A stretch of 64,000 bases of DNA from the NCBI GenBank assembly GCA_003117195.1, contig BDSI01000111.1:261001-325000 (forward strand), in the 5' to 3' direction. The DNA is from Eudorina sp. 2006-703-Eu-15 (taxonomy: Eukaryota; Chlorophyta; Chlorophyceae; Chlamydomonadales; Volvocaceae). The notes beneath the pieces are model-generated. The model worked only from the letters and a program-made list of their open reading frames with translations, did no database searches and was not told where the DNA came from. The translations under genes and the position numbers were made by a program. The first letter of the stretch is position 1; each line of letters starts with the position of its first letter. Positions 25,903 through 39,875 of the stretch are shown in pieces.

Positions 25903-28279
25903 GCCCCCGCCTCTTATACACTCGCTACGCAATCTTGACGAGCAAGTACATCTGGGTCGTACAGCACATCCAAGCCACACATCGCGAAGATCCTTCAGAT
26001 GCGAGATGCTTGATGCTCATACATGCCGAAACAAGCCGCCAATAGTAGTAGTAGTCTGGTTGTCATCTCGTTGTCAACCATTCCACAACGCAAACCATCC
26101 GCTCCATTATCCGCAACGTTATCATATGTATTAATTTCCGTGCGCTTGCCAGCAGCACAATAAAGCCTTACAACAACAACGCTCATGAGCACCGCTCGCT
26201 TCCTTTTCGCTGCAAAATATGCTTCTGCCTAGTTCTGCTGATGATGACGTTCATTGCTATTGCGATAATTCATTATTATGACGATTCCGCTGAGTAGTAT
26301 TCCATTCCGCTTGCGAGCAGACAGTGCACCGCTACGTTCACGAACGCCGCGCGGCGTTTGCTAGTTTTGACGACCACGTTGTCCTGCCCATTCTTCAGCG
26401 CATTCAACATTCGTCACGTACATACCACTGCCAGAGACGCCACGTTGGTGCTGTGTCCTTTGCTGCTGAGGTCGGTGAACGGGTTCAAATCGCTCCTCGC
26501 TTTCCACTTTCGTTGCGCCGCCGTTTTGTGAAGCCGCGCAGCTCTCTATTAATGACCATACTATTTACCGCCCGAAAGCTGTTGGTATGCGTACAGACTG
26601 CTGCCTTTTTACAGGCCAGCTTCCTGCCGAGTTGCCACACATCGCTCGACTGCAAGGCAGTACACCTCTATGGCCCGCAGTTTTCTCCGTTCTTAACCTA
26701 ACAACACGTCCATCACAATATTGCTTATATCATATTATAACGGTGCGGCTTTGGCGCGCGGCTGAACTCATCGTTCATGTTGCGATTGATCGTATTATTT
26801 CATGTTCCCGCCGACATAGCTTCAAGTTGCTTTCCGCTTCACTACTGTCAATTGTTCTTACACCACTGGCATTCGTTTTAAATTTCCTTTTGGATGCTTT
26901 TCAGTCGCATGAGTTTCTTAACTCACTTAACGTCATGTTCCGACATTGCCTTAATAAGTTGCTGTCCGCATCAGTACTGGGCATTGTTTTTACACCACTG
27001 GCATTCGTTTTAAATGCCTTTCTGGATGCTCATCAGTCGCACGCGTTTCTTACTGCACTTAACGTCACGTTACATATCTGTGGCCCGCCGCTTCGTCAAT
27101 TCGTCAACCGTCATTTTCAAGCGCTGCGGACCTCTTATTTCGTGACAGTCCATTCTTAAGTTATCAAAACGTTCCTCGCATTATTGCGTATCTAATTTTA
27201 TAACGGCGCGGCTTTGGCTGAACTGTGCGTTCATGTTGCGATTCATCGTCGTTCATGTTCCGAACTTGCTTTCCACTTCAGTACTGTTCATTGTCTTTAC
27301 ACCACTGGCATTCGTTTTAAATTGCGTTCTGGATGCTGTCCAGTCGCATGCGTTTTTTAGCTAACTTAACGTGTTGCGACATTGCTCAATAACTTCCTTT
27401 CCGCATCAGTACTGTGAATTCTTTGTACACCACAGGCATTCTTTTTAAATTCCCTTCTATGTGCTTATCTGTCGCATGCGTGTTTTTACCTCGCTTCAAG
27501 TCATGTTACGTACTTGTGGCCCTGTTCGTCACATCCTCAACCGTCACTTTCAGGTCCTGCGCAGAACTGTTTACGTGGCTGAAATTACGGTGTTGTTTTA
27601 TGATGTTTGGTTGCGGTAACGGTCGGCATGCTTCATAACGCCTGACGCTCTTTTTCTTGTGCCGAACGGCCTCCGTGACTCACATTACTGTCCGCACAGC
27701 TGTGCAATTTTGGTGCAGCACGTATGAGCACTTTCGCATACTTCCTTTATTTATAGCGTCACGGCTCGGGAGAACACGTCCAACCGTCATCCACTTTCCA
27801 ACCGCTTGGGCAACCTTGCTTGCATGCACGCCTCGTTAACACTCTTCTTCTACTCGGGCTGTCCAAACCCACAACCGTGCATTATCATGGCAGCTTGCAT
27901 TTCATCGTCGTGGTGGGTGACGCACCACAACGCTGAATTGCACATGCCATGATAGTGTACGTTCCTTACTGCACTGACTCCTTTTCATGTGCCTTACTGT
28001 GCCTGCTTGCACAGCCTCATCATCATGCACATCCTGCCGTCAGTTGCTATGTGGTTTTTGCTGTCCGATTTCCTTTCATGGCCGACATGTGCATCTTCGT
28101 CATCCATCACAGCACTGACTCGTCATGCCTGGGGGGGTCGACAGGGGGGGTTCCCCCCCTGTCCATTAAGGGGGGGTGCGGGGGGCATAGCCCCCCGCGG
28201 AAACCCCTTTTCATCCCTGGATAGTCTTTCTAATGGGGCGGGGGCTGTTATTATTATTAGTATTGTTATTATTATTATT
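25903..28279 (+). repeat. Macrosatellite unit 12 (type B)
   Basis: This B-subfamily unit has a modified head insertion (CATACATGCCGAAACAAGCC). The 190-codon sub-repeat frame lies at 26,587-27,159. Confidence 0.85.
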
Positions 28280-30582
28280 GCCCCCGCCTCTTATACACTC
28301 GCTACGCAATCTTGACGAGCAAGTACATCTCGGTCGTACAGCACATCCAAGCCACACATCGCGAAGATCCTTCAGATGCGAGATGCTTGATGCACATGCC
28401 CAACGTTGTCATCTCGTTGTCAACCATTCCAGAACGCAAGCCATCCGCTCCATTATCCGCAACTTTATCATCTATTTCCGTGCGCTTGCCAGCAGCACAA
28501 TAAAGCAATACAACAACAAGCTCGTGAGCACCGCTCGCTTCCTTTTCGCTGCAAAATATGCTTCTGCCTAGTTCTGCTGATGATGACGTTCATTGCTATT
28601 GCGAAAATTCATTATTATGACGAGCAGACAGTGCAACGCTACGTTCACGAACGCCGCGCGGCGTTTGCTAGTTTTGACGACCACGTTGTCCTGCCCATTC
28701 TTCAGCGCATTCAACATTCGTCACGTACCACTGCCATAGACGCCACGTTGGTGCTGTGTCCTTTGCTGCTGAGGTCGGTGAACGGGTTCAAATCGCTCCT
28801 CGCTTTCCACTTTCGTTGCGCCGCCGTTTTGTGAAGCCGCGCAGCTCTCTATTAATGACCATACTTTTTACCGCCCGAAAGCTGTTGGTATGCGTACAGA
28901 CTGCTGCCTTCTTACAGGCCAGCTTCCTGCCGAGTTGCCACACATCGCTCGACTGCAAGGCAGTACACCTCTATGGCCCGCAGTTTTCTCCGTTCTTAAC
29001 CTAAGAACACGTCCATCACATTATTGCTTATTTCATATTATAACGGTGCGGCTTTGGCGCGCGGCTGAACTCATCGTTCATGTTGCGATTGATCGTATTT
29101 CATGCTCCCGCCGACATAGCTTCAAGTTGCTTTCCGCTTCACTACTGTCAATTGTTCTTACACCACTGGCATTCGTTTTAAATTTCCTTTTGGATGCTTT
29201 TCAGTCGCATGAGTTTCTTAACTCACTAAACGTCATGTTCCGACATTGCCTTAATAAGTTGCTGTTCGCATCAGTACTGGGGATTGTTTTTACACCACTG
29301 GCATTCGTTTTAAATGCCTTTCTGGATGCTCATCAGTCGCACGCGTTTCTTACCGCACTTAACGTCACGTTACGTATCTGTGGCCCGCCGCTTCGTCAAT
29401 TTGTCAACCGTCATTTTCAAGCGCTGCGGACCTCTTATTTCGTGACAGTCCATTCTTAAGTTATCAAAACGTTCCTCGCATTATTGCGTATCTAATTTTA
29501 TAACGGCGCGGCTTTGGCTGAACTGTGCGTTCATGCTGCGATTCATTACATTCATCGTCGTTCATGTTCCGAACTTGCTTTCCACTTCAGTACTGTTCAT
29601 TGTCTTTATACCACTGGCATTCGTTTTAAATTGCGTTCTGGATGCTGTCCAGTCGCATGCGTTTTTTAGCTCGCTCAACGTGTTGCGACATTGCTTAATA
29701 ACTTCCTTTCCGCATCAGTACTGTGAATTCTTTGTACACCACAGGCATTCTTTTTAAATTCCCTTCTATGTGCTTATCAGTCGCATGCATTTTTTTACCT
29801 CGCTTCACGTCATGTTACGTACTTGTGGCCCTGTTCGTCACATCCTCAACCGTCACTTTCAGGTCCTGCGCAGAACTGTTTACGTGGCTGAAATTACGGT
29901 GTTGTTTTATGATGTTTGGTTGCGGTAACGGTCTGCATGCTTCATAACGCCTGACGCTCTTTTTTTTTTGCCGAACGGCCTCCGTGATTCACATTACTGT
30001 CCGCACAGCTGTGCAATTTCGGTGCAGCACGTATCAGCACTTTCGCATACTTCCGTATTTATAGCGTCACGGCTCGGGAGAACACGTCCAACTGTCATCC
30101 ACTTTCCAACCGCTTCAGCAACCTTGCTTGCATGCATGCCTCGTTGATACTCTTCTTATAATCGGGCTGTCCAAACCCACAACCGTGCATTATCATGGCA
30201 GCTTGCATCTCATCATCGTGGTGGGTGATGCACCACAATGATGAATTGCAAACTGCCATGATACTGTACCTGCCTCATGCAAGTGCATTCTCATGCATGT
30301 GTACTATACCTGCTTGCAGAGTCTCATAATCATGCACTTCCTGCCGTCAGCTCCTATGTGGGTTCTCATGTCTGCTTTCCTTTCATGTCTGCCAGGTGCC
30401 TCTTCTCTATCCATCACAGCACTGACTCGTCATGCCAGGGGGGGTCGACAGGGGGGGTTCCCCCATGTCCATTAAGGGGGGTGCGGGGGGGCATAGCCCC
30501 CCGCGAAACCCCTTCTCCATCCCTGGATAGTCTTTCTAATGGGGCGGGGGCTGTTATTATTATTAGTATTGTTATTATTATT
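28280..30582 (+). repeat. Macrosatellite unit 13 (type B)
   Basis: It is near-identical to unit 7, with a deletion near 28,620 that removes the CGATTCCGCTGAGTAG block. This dates the deletion after the 7/13 duplication. Confidence 0.85.
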
Positions 30583-32101
30583 GCCCCCGCCTTTAATAGA
30601 CTCGCGGCACTTTTTATACGACATGCTCGTCCCACATAGCGGTACACACAAATTAGCGATTCCGCGACCGCGAAACGCTGCGCTGAATAGCTGCAAATAA
30701 TATTCGTCAATTTCCCTTTCAATGTATGTTTTCAAAATTTGAAGCCATGAAGGGGCGCCTTCGCGCCAGCCTCTCGCGGCACTTGCTCGCGACCTCACAT
30801 TCCTGCCCACTTGTGCGCGCGATTTCCGGCTCTCGCAGCTGGAACACGCTTTCTCTGTAATGCCTTCCTTCAATATCTATCGAATGGTATGATTGCTGTC
30901 GCGCTCCCGGCGGAAACGTGCGTCAGCTGGCCGTCGGCGAGTTGCTGTCGTCCGCCAGTGTCCTTGCGCACGTCAGCACATACCTGTCATTCCGAGTTTG
31001 CTGTCGTCCTTCCGTTCCATTCTTCCATTCAGACTACACTTGCTCGTCGCAGCTCACTTTGGTTCGGCCGTCATTTTGTCGAGCCGCGCACCTAGCTCTC
31101 TATTAATGATGAACGTATTAATTTCGTTCCCGAAAGCTAATGGTAAGCCTACAGACTCCAGCCATATTACATTCCAACTGCAAGGCAGTACACCTGTATG
31201 ACCCACCGTTTCCTCCATTCTGAAGTTAACAAAACGTTCATTGCATTTTTGCGTATCTAATATTATAACGGCGCGGCTCTGGCTGAACTGTGCGTTCATG
31301 TTGCGATTCATCGTCTTTCATGTTCTGAACTTGCTGTCCGCGTCACTTCTGTACATTGTTTTTACACCACTGCGATTGATTTTAAATTCCCTTCTGGATG
31401 CTTTTCAGTCGCATGCGTTTCGGAACTGCCTGAACGTCATGGTAAGCCCGCTTTGCTCGTCATCACATTGTGCAACCGTCGTCCTGCAGCGCTGCGCACC
31501 TCTTGTTACGTGACAACAATTACGGTGTTTTGAGATAAAGTTTCATCGCGGTGTGCTTCATAATGCTTCACCTCTTTTCCTTGTGCGGATAATGGATCGG
31601 CCGCCACCATTCGCAACTGACTGTCCGACATTCATGCTGTCCGCACGACTGTGTAATGTCTTTGCAGCACAACATATGCACCCTTTCGCATTCGTCGTAA
31701 TTCCTAGCGTCGCGGCTCCGCTCGGAAGAACATGTCCTCTCTTCGTTTCGTGATCCCGTTTCCAACCGCTTGCACGCCTCCCTCACATTCTTCCAATGAA
31801 CGGGCTGTTCAAACCCACAATCCTGCTTTCTCATGGCAGCTTGCTTTCCATCATCGTTATGGGGCACCACAACGATGATATCCAAACTTCCATGATAGTG
31901 TACCTACCTGCCCCATGCAAGTGAATCCTCATGTGACCTATGCCTGCTCGCACAGTCTCAGAATCATGCACATGCGTCCTGCAGCTGCTACGTGGCTTTT
32001 GCTGTCTGCTTTCCTTTCATGTCCGCCATGTGCCTCTTCTTCATTCATCCATCACAGCACTGACTCGTCATGCCAGGGGGGGTCGACAGGGGGGGTTCCC
32101 C
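30583..32101 (+). repeat. Macrosatellite unit 14 (type E, 3' truncated)
   Basis: The first ~430 bp match none of the A-D heads and include TTCAAAATTTGAA and a GGCGCCTTCGCGCC palindromic stretch. From about 31,040 it rejoins the common body. It ends inside the G/C cassette at about 32,101, where it is fused to mid-unit sequence. Confidence 0.8.
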
Positions 32102-33193
32102 ATAAGCAACTTCCTGCCGACTTGCCACACATCGCTCGACTGCAAGGCAGTACACCATTATGGTCAGTTGCTTCCCCCTTCTTTAACGAGCAAAGCATTT
32201 ATTGCATTATTCCTTATCTAACAATATATTGGCGCGGCCCGGGCTGAACTGTGCGTTCATGTTGCGATTCATCGTATTTCGTTCATGTTCCGACATTGCT
32301 TTAAGTTGCTCTCCGCATCAGTACTGTGATTTGTTTTAACACAACTAGCATTCCTTTTCAATTTCCGTCTTTACGCTTTTCAGTCGCATGCGTTTCTTAC
32401 CTCTCTTAACGTCATCACCTGCCGGCCTCTTCGTGACATCCTTCAACCGTCATTTTCAGGCGCTGCGCACCTCTTTTTACGTGACAGCAATTACGGTGTT
32501 GTTAGATGATGTTTCAGTGCGATGTGCTTGATAAGGTAGGCTTGCCGCTCTTTTCCTTGTGCGGATCAGGCTCCGCGATTCGCAACTCACTTTCCGACGT
32601 TAATGTCCGCACCACTGTGAAATGTCTTTACAGCACTACGTAGGAACCCTTTAGCATACTTCCTTACTTTTAGCGTCGCGGCTCGGGATAACACGTCCAC
32701 TCTTCGTTTTTCGTCATCCACTTTCCAACCGCTTGCACGCCTCGCTCCAACACTCTTCCACTCTTCCAATAAACGGCCTGTTCAAACCCACAATCCTACA
32801 TTATCATGGCAGCTTGCTTCCCATCGTCATGATGGGGCACCACAATGATGAATTCCAAGCTGCCATGATACTGTACCTGCCTCATGCAAGTGCATTCTCA
32901 TGCATGTGTACTATACCTGCTTGCAGAGTCTCATAATCATGCACATCCTTCCTTCAGCTGCTATGTGGGTTCTCATGTCTGCTTTCCTTTCATGTCTGCC
33001 ATGTGCCTCTTCTCTATCCATCACAGCACTGACTCGTCATGCCAGGGGGGGTCGACAGGGGGGGTTCCCCCCATGTCCATTAAGGGGGGGTGCGGGGGGC
33101 ATAGCCCCCCGCGAAACCCCTTCTCCATCCCTGGATAGTCTTTCTAATGGGGCGGGGGCTGTTATTATTATTAGTATTGTTATTATTATTGTT
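32102..33193 (+). repeat. Macrosatellite unit 15 (partial, 3' half of type D)
   Basis: It begins at CATAAGCAACTTCCTGCC, which corresponds to mid-body of type D (compare 11,868). Head and first body half are absent. The junction with unit 14 looks like unequal or illegitimate recombination. Confidence 0.8.
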
Positions 33194-35021
33194 GCCCCCG
33201 CCTCTTATAGGTTCGCTACACAAAATTGACGAGCTACTATTCCTCGTCGTACATCATCTCGTACGTAGTAGACCATTCCGGAACGCAAACCATCATCCGC
33301 TCCATTATCCGTCCATTATCCGCAACGTTATCATCTATTTCCGTGCGCACCGCTCGCTTCCTTTTCGCTGCAAAATATGCTTCTGCCTAGTTATGCTGCG
33401 TGATGATGACGTTCATTGCTATTGCGATGATTCATTATTATGACGATTCCGCTGAGTAGTATTCCATTCCGCTTGCGAGCAGACAGTGCAACGCGACGTT
33501 CACGAATGCTGCACGGCGTTTGCTAGTTTTGATGTCCTGCCCATTCTTCAGCGCATTCAACATTCGTCACGTACCTTCCACTGCCAGAGACGCCACATTG
33601 GTGCTGTGTCCTTTGCTGCTGAGGTCGGTGAACGGGTTCAAATCGCTCCTCGCTTTCCACTTTCGTTGCGCCTCCGTTTTGTGAAGCCGCGCAGCTCTCT
33701 ATTAATGACCGTACTATTTACTTCCCGAAAGCTATTGGTATGCGTACAGACTGCTGCCTTTTTACAGGCGAGCTTCCTGCCGAGTTGCCACACATTGCTC
33801 GACTGCAAGGCAGTACACCTGTATGGCCCGCAGTTTGCTCCGTTCTTAACCTAACAACACGTCCATCACATTATTGCTTATTTCATATTATAACGGTGCG
33901 ACTTTGACGGCTGAACTCATCGTTCATGTTGCGATTGATCGTATTATTTCATGTTCCCGCCAACATAGCTTCAAGTTGCTTTCCGCTTCAGTACTGTCAA
34001 TGGTTCTTACACCAATGGCATTCGTTTTAAATTTCCTTTTGGATGCTTTTCAGTCGCATGAGTTTCTTAACTCACTTCACGTCATGTTCCGACATTGCTT
34101 TAATAAGTTGCTGTCCGCATCAGTACTGGGGATTGTTTTTACACCACTGGCATTCGTTTTAAATGCCTTTCTGGATGCTTATCAGTCGCACGCGTTTCTT
34201 ACCGCACTTGACGCCATGTTATTACGTACGGTATCTGTGGCCCGCCGCTTCGTCAATTCCTCAACCATCATTTTTAAGCGCTGCGGACCTCTTATTTCGT
34301 GACAGTAATTAAGGTGTTGTCGGATGATATTCCATCGCGGTGTGCTTCATTATGCTTGCCGCTCTTTTCCTTGTGCGGATAAGCCGCCATCCGCGATTCG
34401 CAACTCATATCCAACGTTACTGTCCGCCGCACGACTGTGTAATGTCTTTGCAGCACTACGCCTGACGCCTGTCGCATACTGCCTTATTGATAGTGTCGCG
34501 GCTCGGGATAACACGTCCACTCTTCGTTTTGTGAGCCACCTTCCAACCACTTGTGTGCACACCTCGCTCCAATGAACACGCCCTCCAATCCCACAATCCT
34601 ACATTATCATGGCAGCTTGCTTTCCATCGTCGTGGTGGGGCACCGCAACGATGAATTGCAAACTGCCATGATAGTGTACATGCTGCCTTACCATCCCTGC
34701 ACTGCTCCCTATCATGTGTGCTGTTGCCTGACTGCGTGTGCCTGCATCCTCATTTAACATGCACATACATCTCTGCTTTCAGCTCCCATCCGATGGTATT
34801 TGTATCCTTTCATGTCATCAGTCATTTCCCTCCTAGTACTTCATATATGACAGCACTGCCTTGTCATGCTAGGGGGGATCGACAGGGGGGGTTCCCCCCC
34901 TGTCCATTAAGGGGGGGTGCGGGGGGGCCTAGCCCCCCGCGAAACCCCTTTTTCATCCCTGAATAGTCTTTCTAATGGGGCGGGGGCTCTTATTATTATT
35001 AGTATTGTTATTATTATTATT
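33194..35021 (+). repeat. Macrosatellite unit 16 (type A)
   Basis: The type A head lacks the CTTGCCAGCAGCACAACAAAG segment present in units 1, 3 and 18 (near 33,345). The hairpin has GGGGCACCGCAACGATG in place of CACCACAACGATG, which weakens its inner stem. Confidence 0.85.
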
Positions 35022-37362
35022 GCCCCCGCCTCTTATACACTCGCTACGCAATCTTGACGAGCAAGTACATCTCGGTCGTACAGCACATCCAAGCCACACA
35101 TCGAGAAGATCCTTCAGATGCGAGATGCTTGATGCACATGCCCAACGTTGTCATCTCGTTGTCAACCATTCCAGAACGCAAGCCATCCGCTCCATTATCC
35201 GCAACTTTATCATCTATTTCCGTGCGCTTGCCAGCAGCACAATAAAGCAATACAACAACAACGCTCGTGAGCACCGCTCGCTTCCTTTTCGCTGCAAAAT
35301 ATGCTTCTGCCTAGTTCTGCTGATGATGACGTTCATTGCTATTGCGATAATTCATTATTATGACGATTCCGCTGAGTAGTATTCCATTCCGCTTGCGAGC
35401 AGACAGTGCAACGCTACGTTCACGATCGCGTTCACGCACGCGTTTGCTACTTTTGACGACCACGTTGTCCTGCCCATTCTTCAGCGCATTCAACATTCGT
35501 CACGTACATACCACTGCCAGAGACGCCACGTTGGTGCTGTGTCCTTTGCTGCTGAGGTCGGTGAACGGGTTCAAATCGCTCCTCGCTTTCCACTTTCGTT
35601 GCGCCTCCGTTTTGTGAAGCCGCGCAGCTCTCTATTAATGACCATACTTTTTACCGCCCGAAAGCTGTTGGTATGCGTACAGACTGCTGCCTTCTTACAG
35701 GCCAGCTTCCTGCCGAGTTGCCACACATCGCTCGACTGCAAGGCAGTACACCTCCATGGCCCACAGTTTTCTCCGTTCTTAACCTAACAACACGTCCATC
35801 ACATTATTGCTTATTTCATATTATAACGGTGCGGCTTTGGCGCGCGGCTGAACTCATCGTTCATGTTGCGATTGATCGTATTTCATGCTCCCGCCGACAT
35901 AGCTTCAAGTTGCTTTCCGCTTCACTACTGTCAATTGTTCTTACACCACTGGCATTCGTTTTAAATTTCCTTTTGGATGCTTTTCAGTCGCATGAGTTTC
36001 TTAACTCACTAAACGTCATGTTCCGACATTGCCTTAATAAGTTGCTGTTCGCATCAGTACTGGGGATTGTTTTTACACCACTGGCATTCGTTTTAAATGC
36101 CTTTCTGGATGCTCATCAGTCGCACGCGTTTCTTACCGCACTTAACGTCACGTTACGTATCTGTGGCCCGCCGCTTCGTCAATTTGTCAACCGTCATTTT
36201 CAAGCGCTGCGGACCTCTTATTTCGTGACAGTCCATTCTTAAGTTATCAAAACGTTCCTCGCATTATTGCGTATCTAATTTTATAACGGCGCGGCTTTGG
36301 CTGAACTGTGCGTTCATGCTGCGATTCATTACATTCATCGTCGTTCATGTTCCGAACTTGCTTTCCACTTCAGTACTGTTCATTGTCTTTATACCACTGG
36401 CATTCGTTTTAAATTGCGTTCTGGATGCTGTCCAGTCGCATGCGTTTTTTAGCTCGCTTAACGTGTTCCGACATTGCTTAATAACTTCCTTTCCGCATCA
36501 GTACTGTGAATTCTTTGTACACCACAGGCATTCTTTTTAAATTCCCTTCTATGTGCTTATCAGTCGCATGCATTTTTTTACCTCGCTTCACGTCATGTTA
36601 CGTACTTGTGGCCCTGTTCGTCACATCCTCAACCGTCACTTTCAGGTCCTGCGCAGAACTGTTTACGTGGCTGAAATTACGGTGTTGTTTTCTGATGTTT
36701 GGTTGCGGTAACGGTCTGCATGCTTCATAACGCCTGACGCTCTTTTTTTGGTGCCGAACGGCCTCCGTGATTCACATTACTGTCCGCACAGCTGTGCAAT
36801 TTCGGTGCAGCACGTATCAGCACTTTCGCATACTTCCGTATTTATAGCGTCACGGCTCGGGAGAACACGTCCAACTGTCATCCACTTTCCAACCGCTTGA
36901 GCAACCTTGCTTGCATGCACGCCTCGTTAACACTCTTCTTATAATCGGGCTGTCCAAACCCACAACCGTGCATTATCATGGCAGCTTGCATCTCATCATC
37001 GTGGTGGGTGATGCACCACAACGATGAATTGCAAATTGCCATGATACTGTACCTGCCTCATGCAAGTGCATTCTCATGCATGTGTACTATACCTGCTTGC
37101 AGAGTCTCATAATCATGCACATCCTGCCGTCAGCTCCTATGTGGGTTCTCATGTCTGCTTTCCTTTCATGTCTGCCATGTGCCTCTTCTCTATCCATCAC
37201 AGCACTGACTCGTCATGCCAGGGGGGGTCGACAGGGGGGGTTCCCCCATGTCCATTAAGGGGGGTGCGGGGGGGCATAGCCCCCCGCGAAACCCCTTCTC
37301 CATCCCTGGATAGTCTTTCTAATGGGGCGGGGGCTGTTATTATTATTAGTATTGTTATTATT
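35022..37362 (+). repeat. Macrosatellite unit 17 (type B)
   Basis: It is closest to unit 4: both have ACGATCGCG/ACGAACGCG followed by TTCACGCACGCG in the head region (8,836 and 35,424). Units 16-17 therefore repeat the A-B order of units 3-4. Confidence 0.85.
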
Positions 37363-39178
37363 GCCCCCGCCTCTTATAGGTTCGCTACACAAAATTGACG
37401 AGCTACTATTCCTCGTCGTACATCATCTCGTAGTAGACCATGCCGGAACGCAAACCATCCGCTCCATTATCCGTCCATTATCCGCAACGTTATCATCTAT
37501 TTCCGTGCGCTTGCCAGCAGCACAACAAAGCATTACAACAACAACGCTCGCGAGCACCGCTCGCTTCCTTTTCGCTGCAAAATATGCTTCTGCCTAGTTC
37601 TGCTGATGATGACATTCATTGCTATTGCGATGATTCATTATTATGACGATTCCGCTGAGTAGTATTCCATTCCGCTTGCGAGCAGACAGTGCAACGCGAC
37701 GTTCACGAATGCCGCACGGCGTTTGCTAGTTTTGATGACCACGTTGTCCTGCCCATTCTTCAGCGCATTCAACATTCGTCACGTACCTTCCACTGCCAGA
37801 GACGCCACATTGGTGATGTGTCCTTTGCTGCTGAGGTCGGTGAACGGGTTCAAATCGCTCCTCGCTTTCCACTTTCGTTGCGCCTCCGTTTTGTGAAGCC
37901 GCGCAGCTCTCTATTAATGACCGTACTATTTACTTCCCGAAAGCTATTGGTATGCGTACAGACTGCTGCCTTGTTACAGGCGAGCTTCCTGCCGAGTTGC
38001 CACACATTGCTCGACTGCAAGGCAGTACACCTGTATGGCCCGCAGTTTGCTCCGTTCTTAACCTAACAACACGTCCATCACATTATTGCTTATTTCATAT
38101 TATAACGGTGCGACTTTGACGGCTGAACTCATCGTTCATGTTGCGATTGATCGTATTATTTCATGTTCCCGCCAACATAGCTTCAAGTTGCTTTCCGCTT
38201 CAGTACTGTCAATGGTTCTTACACCACTGGCATTCGTTTTAAATTTCCTTTTGGATGCTTTTCAGTCGCATGAGTTTCTTAACTCACTTCACGTCATGTT
38301 CCGACATTGCTTTAATAAGTTGCTGTCCGCATCAGTACTGGGGATTGTTTTTACACCACTGGCATTCGTTTTAAATGCCTTTCTGGATGCTTATCAGTCG
38401 CACGCGTTTCTTACCGCACTTAACGTCATGTTACGTATCTGTGGCCCGCCTCTTCGCCGCTTCGTCAATTCCTCAACCGTCATTTTCAAGCGCTGCGGAC
38501 CTCTTATTTCGTGACAGTAATTACGGTGTTGTTGGGTGAAATTCCATCGCGCTGTGCTTCATAATGCTTGCCGCTCTTTACCTTGTGCAGATAAGGCTCC
38601 CTTCGCGATTCGCAACTCATATCCAACGTTACTGTCCGCACGCACGACTGTGTAATGTCTTTGCAGCACTACGCCTGACGCCTGTCGCATACTGCCTTAT
38701 TGATAGTGTCGCGGCTCGGGATAACACGTCCACTCTTCGTTTTGTGAGCCACCTTCCAACCACTTGTGTGCACTCCTCGCTAACACACTTCCAATCAACA
38801 GGCCCTCCAATCCCACAATCCTACATTATCATGGCAGTTTGCTTTCCATCGTCGTGGTGGGGCACCACAACGATGAATTGCAAACTGCCATGATAGTGTA
38901 CCTGCTGCCTTACCATGCATCCCTGCACTGCTGCCTATCATGTGTGCTGTTGCCTGACTGTGCCTGCATCCTCATTTAACATGCACATACATCTCTGCTT
39001 TCAGCTCCCATCCGATGGTGTTTGTATCCTTTCATGTCATCACTCATTTCCCTCTTACTACTTCATATATGACAGCACTGCCTTGTCATGCCAGGGGGGA
39101 TCGACAGGGGGGGTTCCCCCCCTGTCCATTAAGGGGGGGTGCGGGGGGGCCAAGCCCCCCGCGAAACCCCTTCTTCAT
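37363..39178 (+). repeat. Macrosatellite unit 18 (type A), 5' part, split by insertion
   Basis: This type A unit runs to TTCTTCAT in the tail of its G/C cassette, where the retrotransposon block begins. The missing end of the cassette and the ATT tract resume at 52,825. Confidence 0.85.
39175..39178. repeat. Target-site duplication, left copy (TCAT)
   Basis: TCAT directly precedes the TG at 39,179. TCAT also follows the CA at 52,824. Uninterrupted units read TTCATCCCTG here once, so the duplication fits insertion at this point. Confidence 0.6.
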
Positions 39179-39875
39179 TGTCACGCCGATTAGGTGCTAT
39201 CGTCATTTCACTGCATTTCAGTTGGAGGTTGTCTGAGTAATTCTGCGTAGTTCGGTCATCTTCAGTAGCTAACCGTCAGGTCGCGAGTGAGGTTTCCCGT
39301 CGCGAGGTAGAATGGCGGGCGTTTCCAGCCGCCTCCTAGCTGACTCCCGATTCGCAAGTGTGAGGAGTCGAACTTGAGGTGTGATCAGGTCGCAACTTAC
39401 TCGTTACGTTGCGCTTATTAGTCTGATGGACATATGTCGGAGGTTTATTACAGTGTGGATAGGAGCGCCGCGTTGCGGAGAGACTCCATTCGTCTTTACG
39501 AACTTGTTTGGGCCAAGCGGCCACACGTGGCCGTACGTCGCGTTTTGTGCTTATCAGCCGAAAACGTGCTGTTAGCATCGCTTTTCGGCTCTGTTTGGAC
39601 ATTTGTAAGTCCTCTGAGCTAGACAACGAGCCCTGTGCATTGTCATTTGCGCACAAGTATTCAACCTGATCACAGCTTCCTCATCGTCATCTACGTTACA
39701 CCGGCAGCTCAGCGCGCGGGACGTCGAGAACCCTGCGCTCTGTTGTGACAGCCGGCGTGGGCAGAGGTATTACACAGCTTTCCTCCTTGCAGCCTGCGCG
39801 AGCGCACGTGGCGTGCCTTCGCGTCAGCCTTTCTTGGTCGAAGCTGTCGTCGTCCTCTTCCTCCCACCCCACCAG
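39179..39875 (+). repeat. 5' LTR (LTR-A), 697 bp
   Basis: It is identical, base for base by eye, to 50,494-51,190, with a constant offset of 11,315 and no indels. It starts TGTCACGCC and ends CCCCACCAG. If a CA terminus is preferred, the last G is outside. TGTAA, the usual polyadenylation signal in chlorophycean algae, lies at 39,604-39,608. No TATA box was identified inside. The open frames within it are not credible genes. Confidence 0.92.

Noticed and set aside
3238..39062. Many 60-240-codon frames in the macrosatellite units
   Set aside because: They translate ~131-bp sub-repeats, are broken or fused by small indels between copies, and lack family motifs or consistent starts.
2912..39178. 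CRISPR array
   Set aside because: Repeats are 131 bp or 2 kb, not 24-40 bp with unique spacers, there are no cas genes, and the context is eukaryotic.
39381..39622. Open frames inside both LTRs
   Set aside because: They are identical in both copies only because the LTRs are identical; no motif, and short overlapping frames on both strands.
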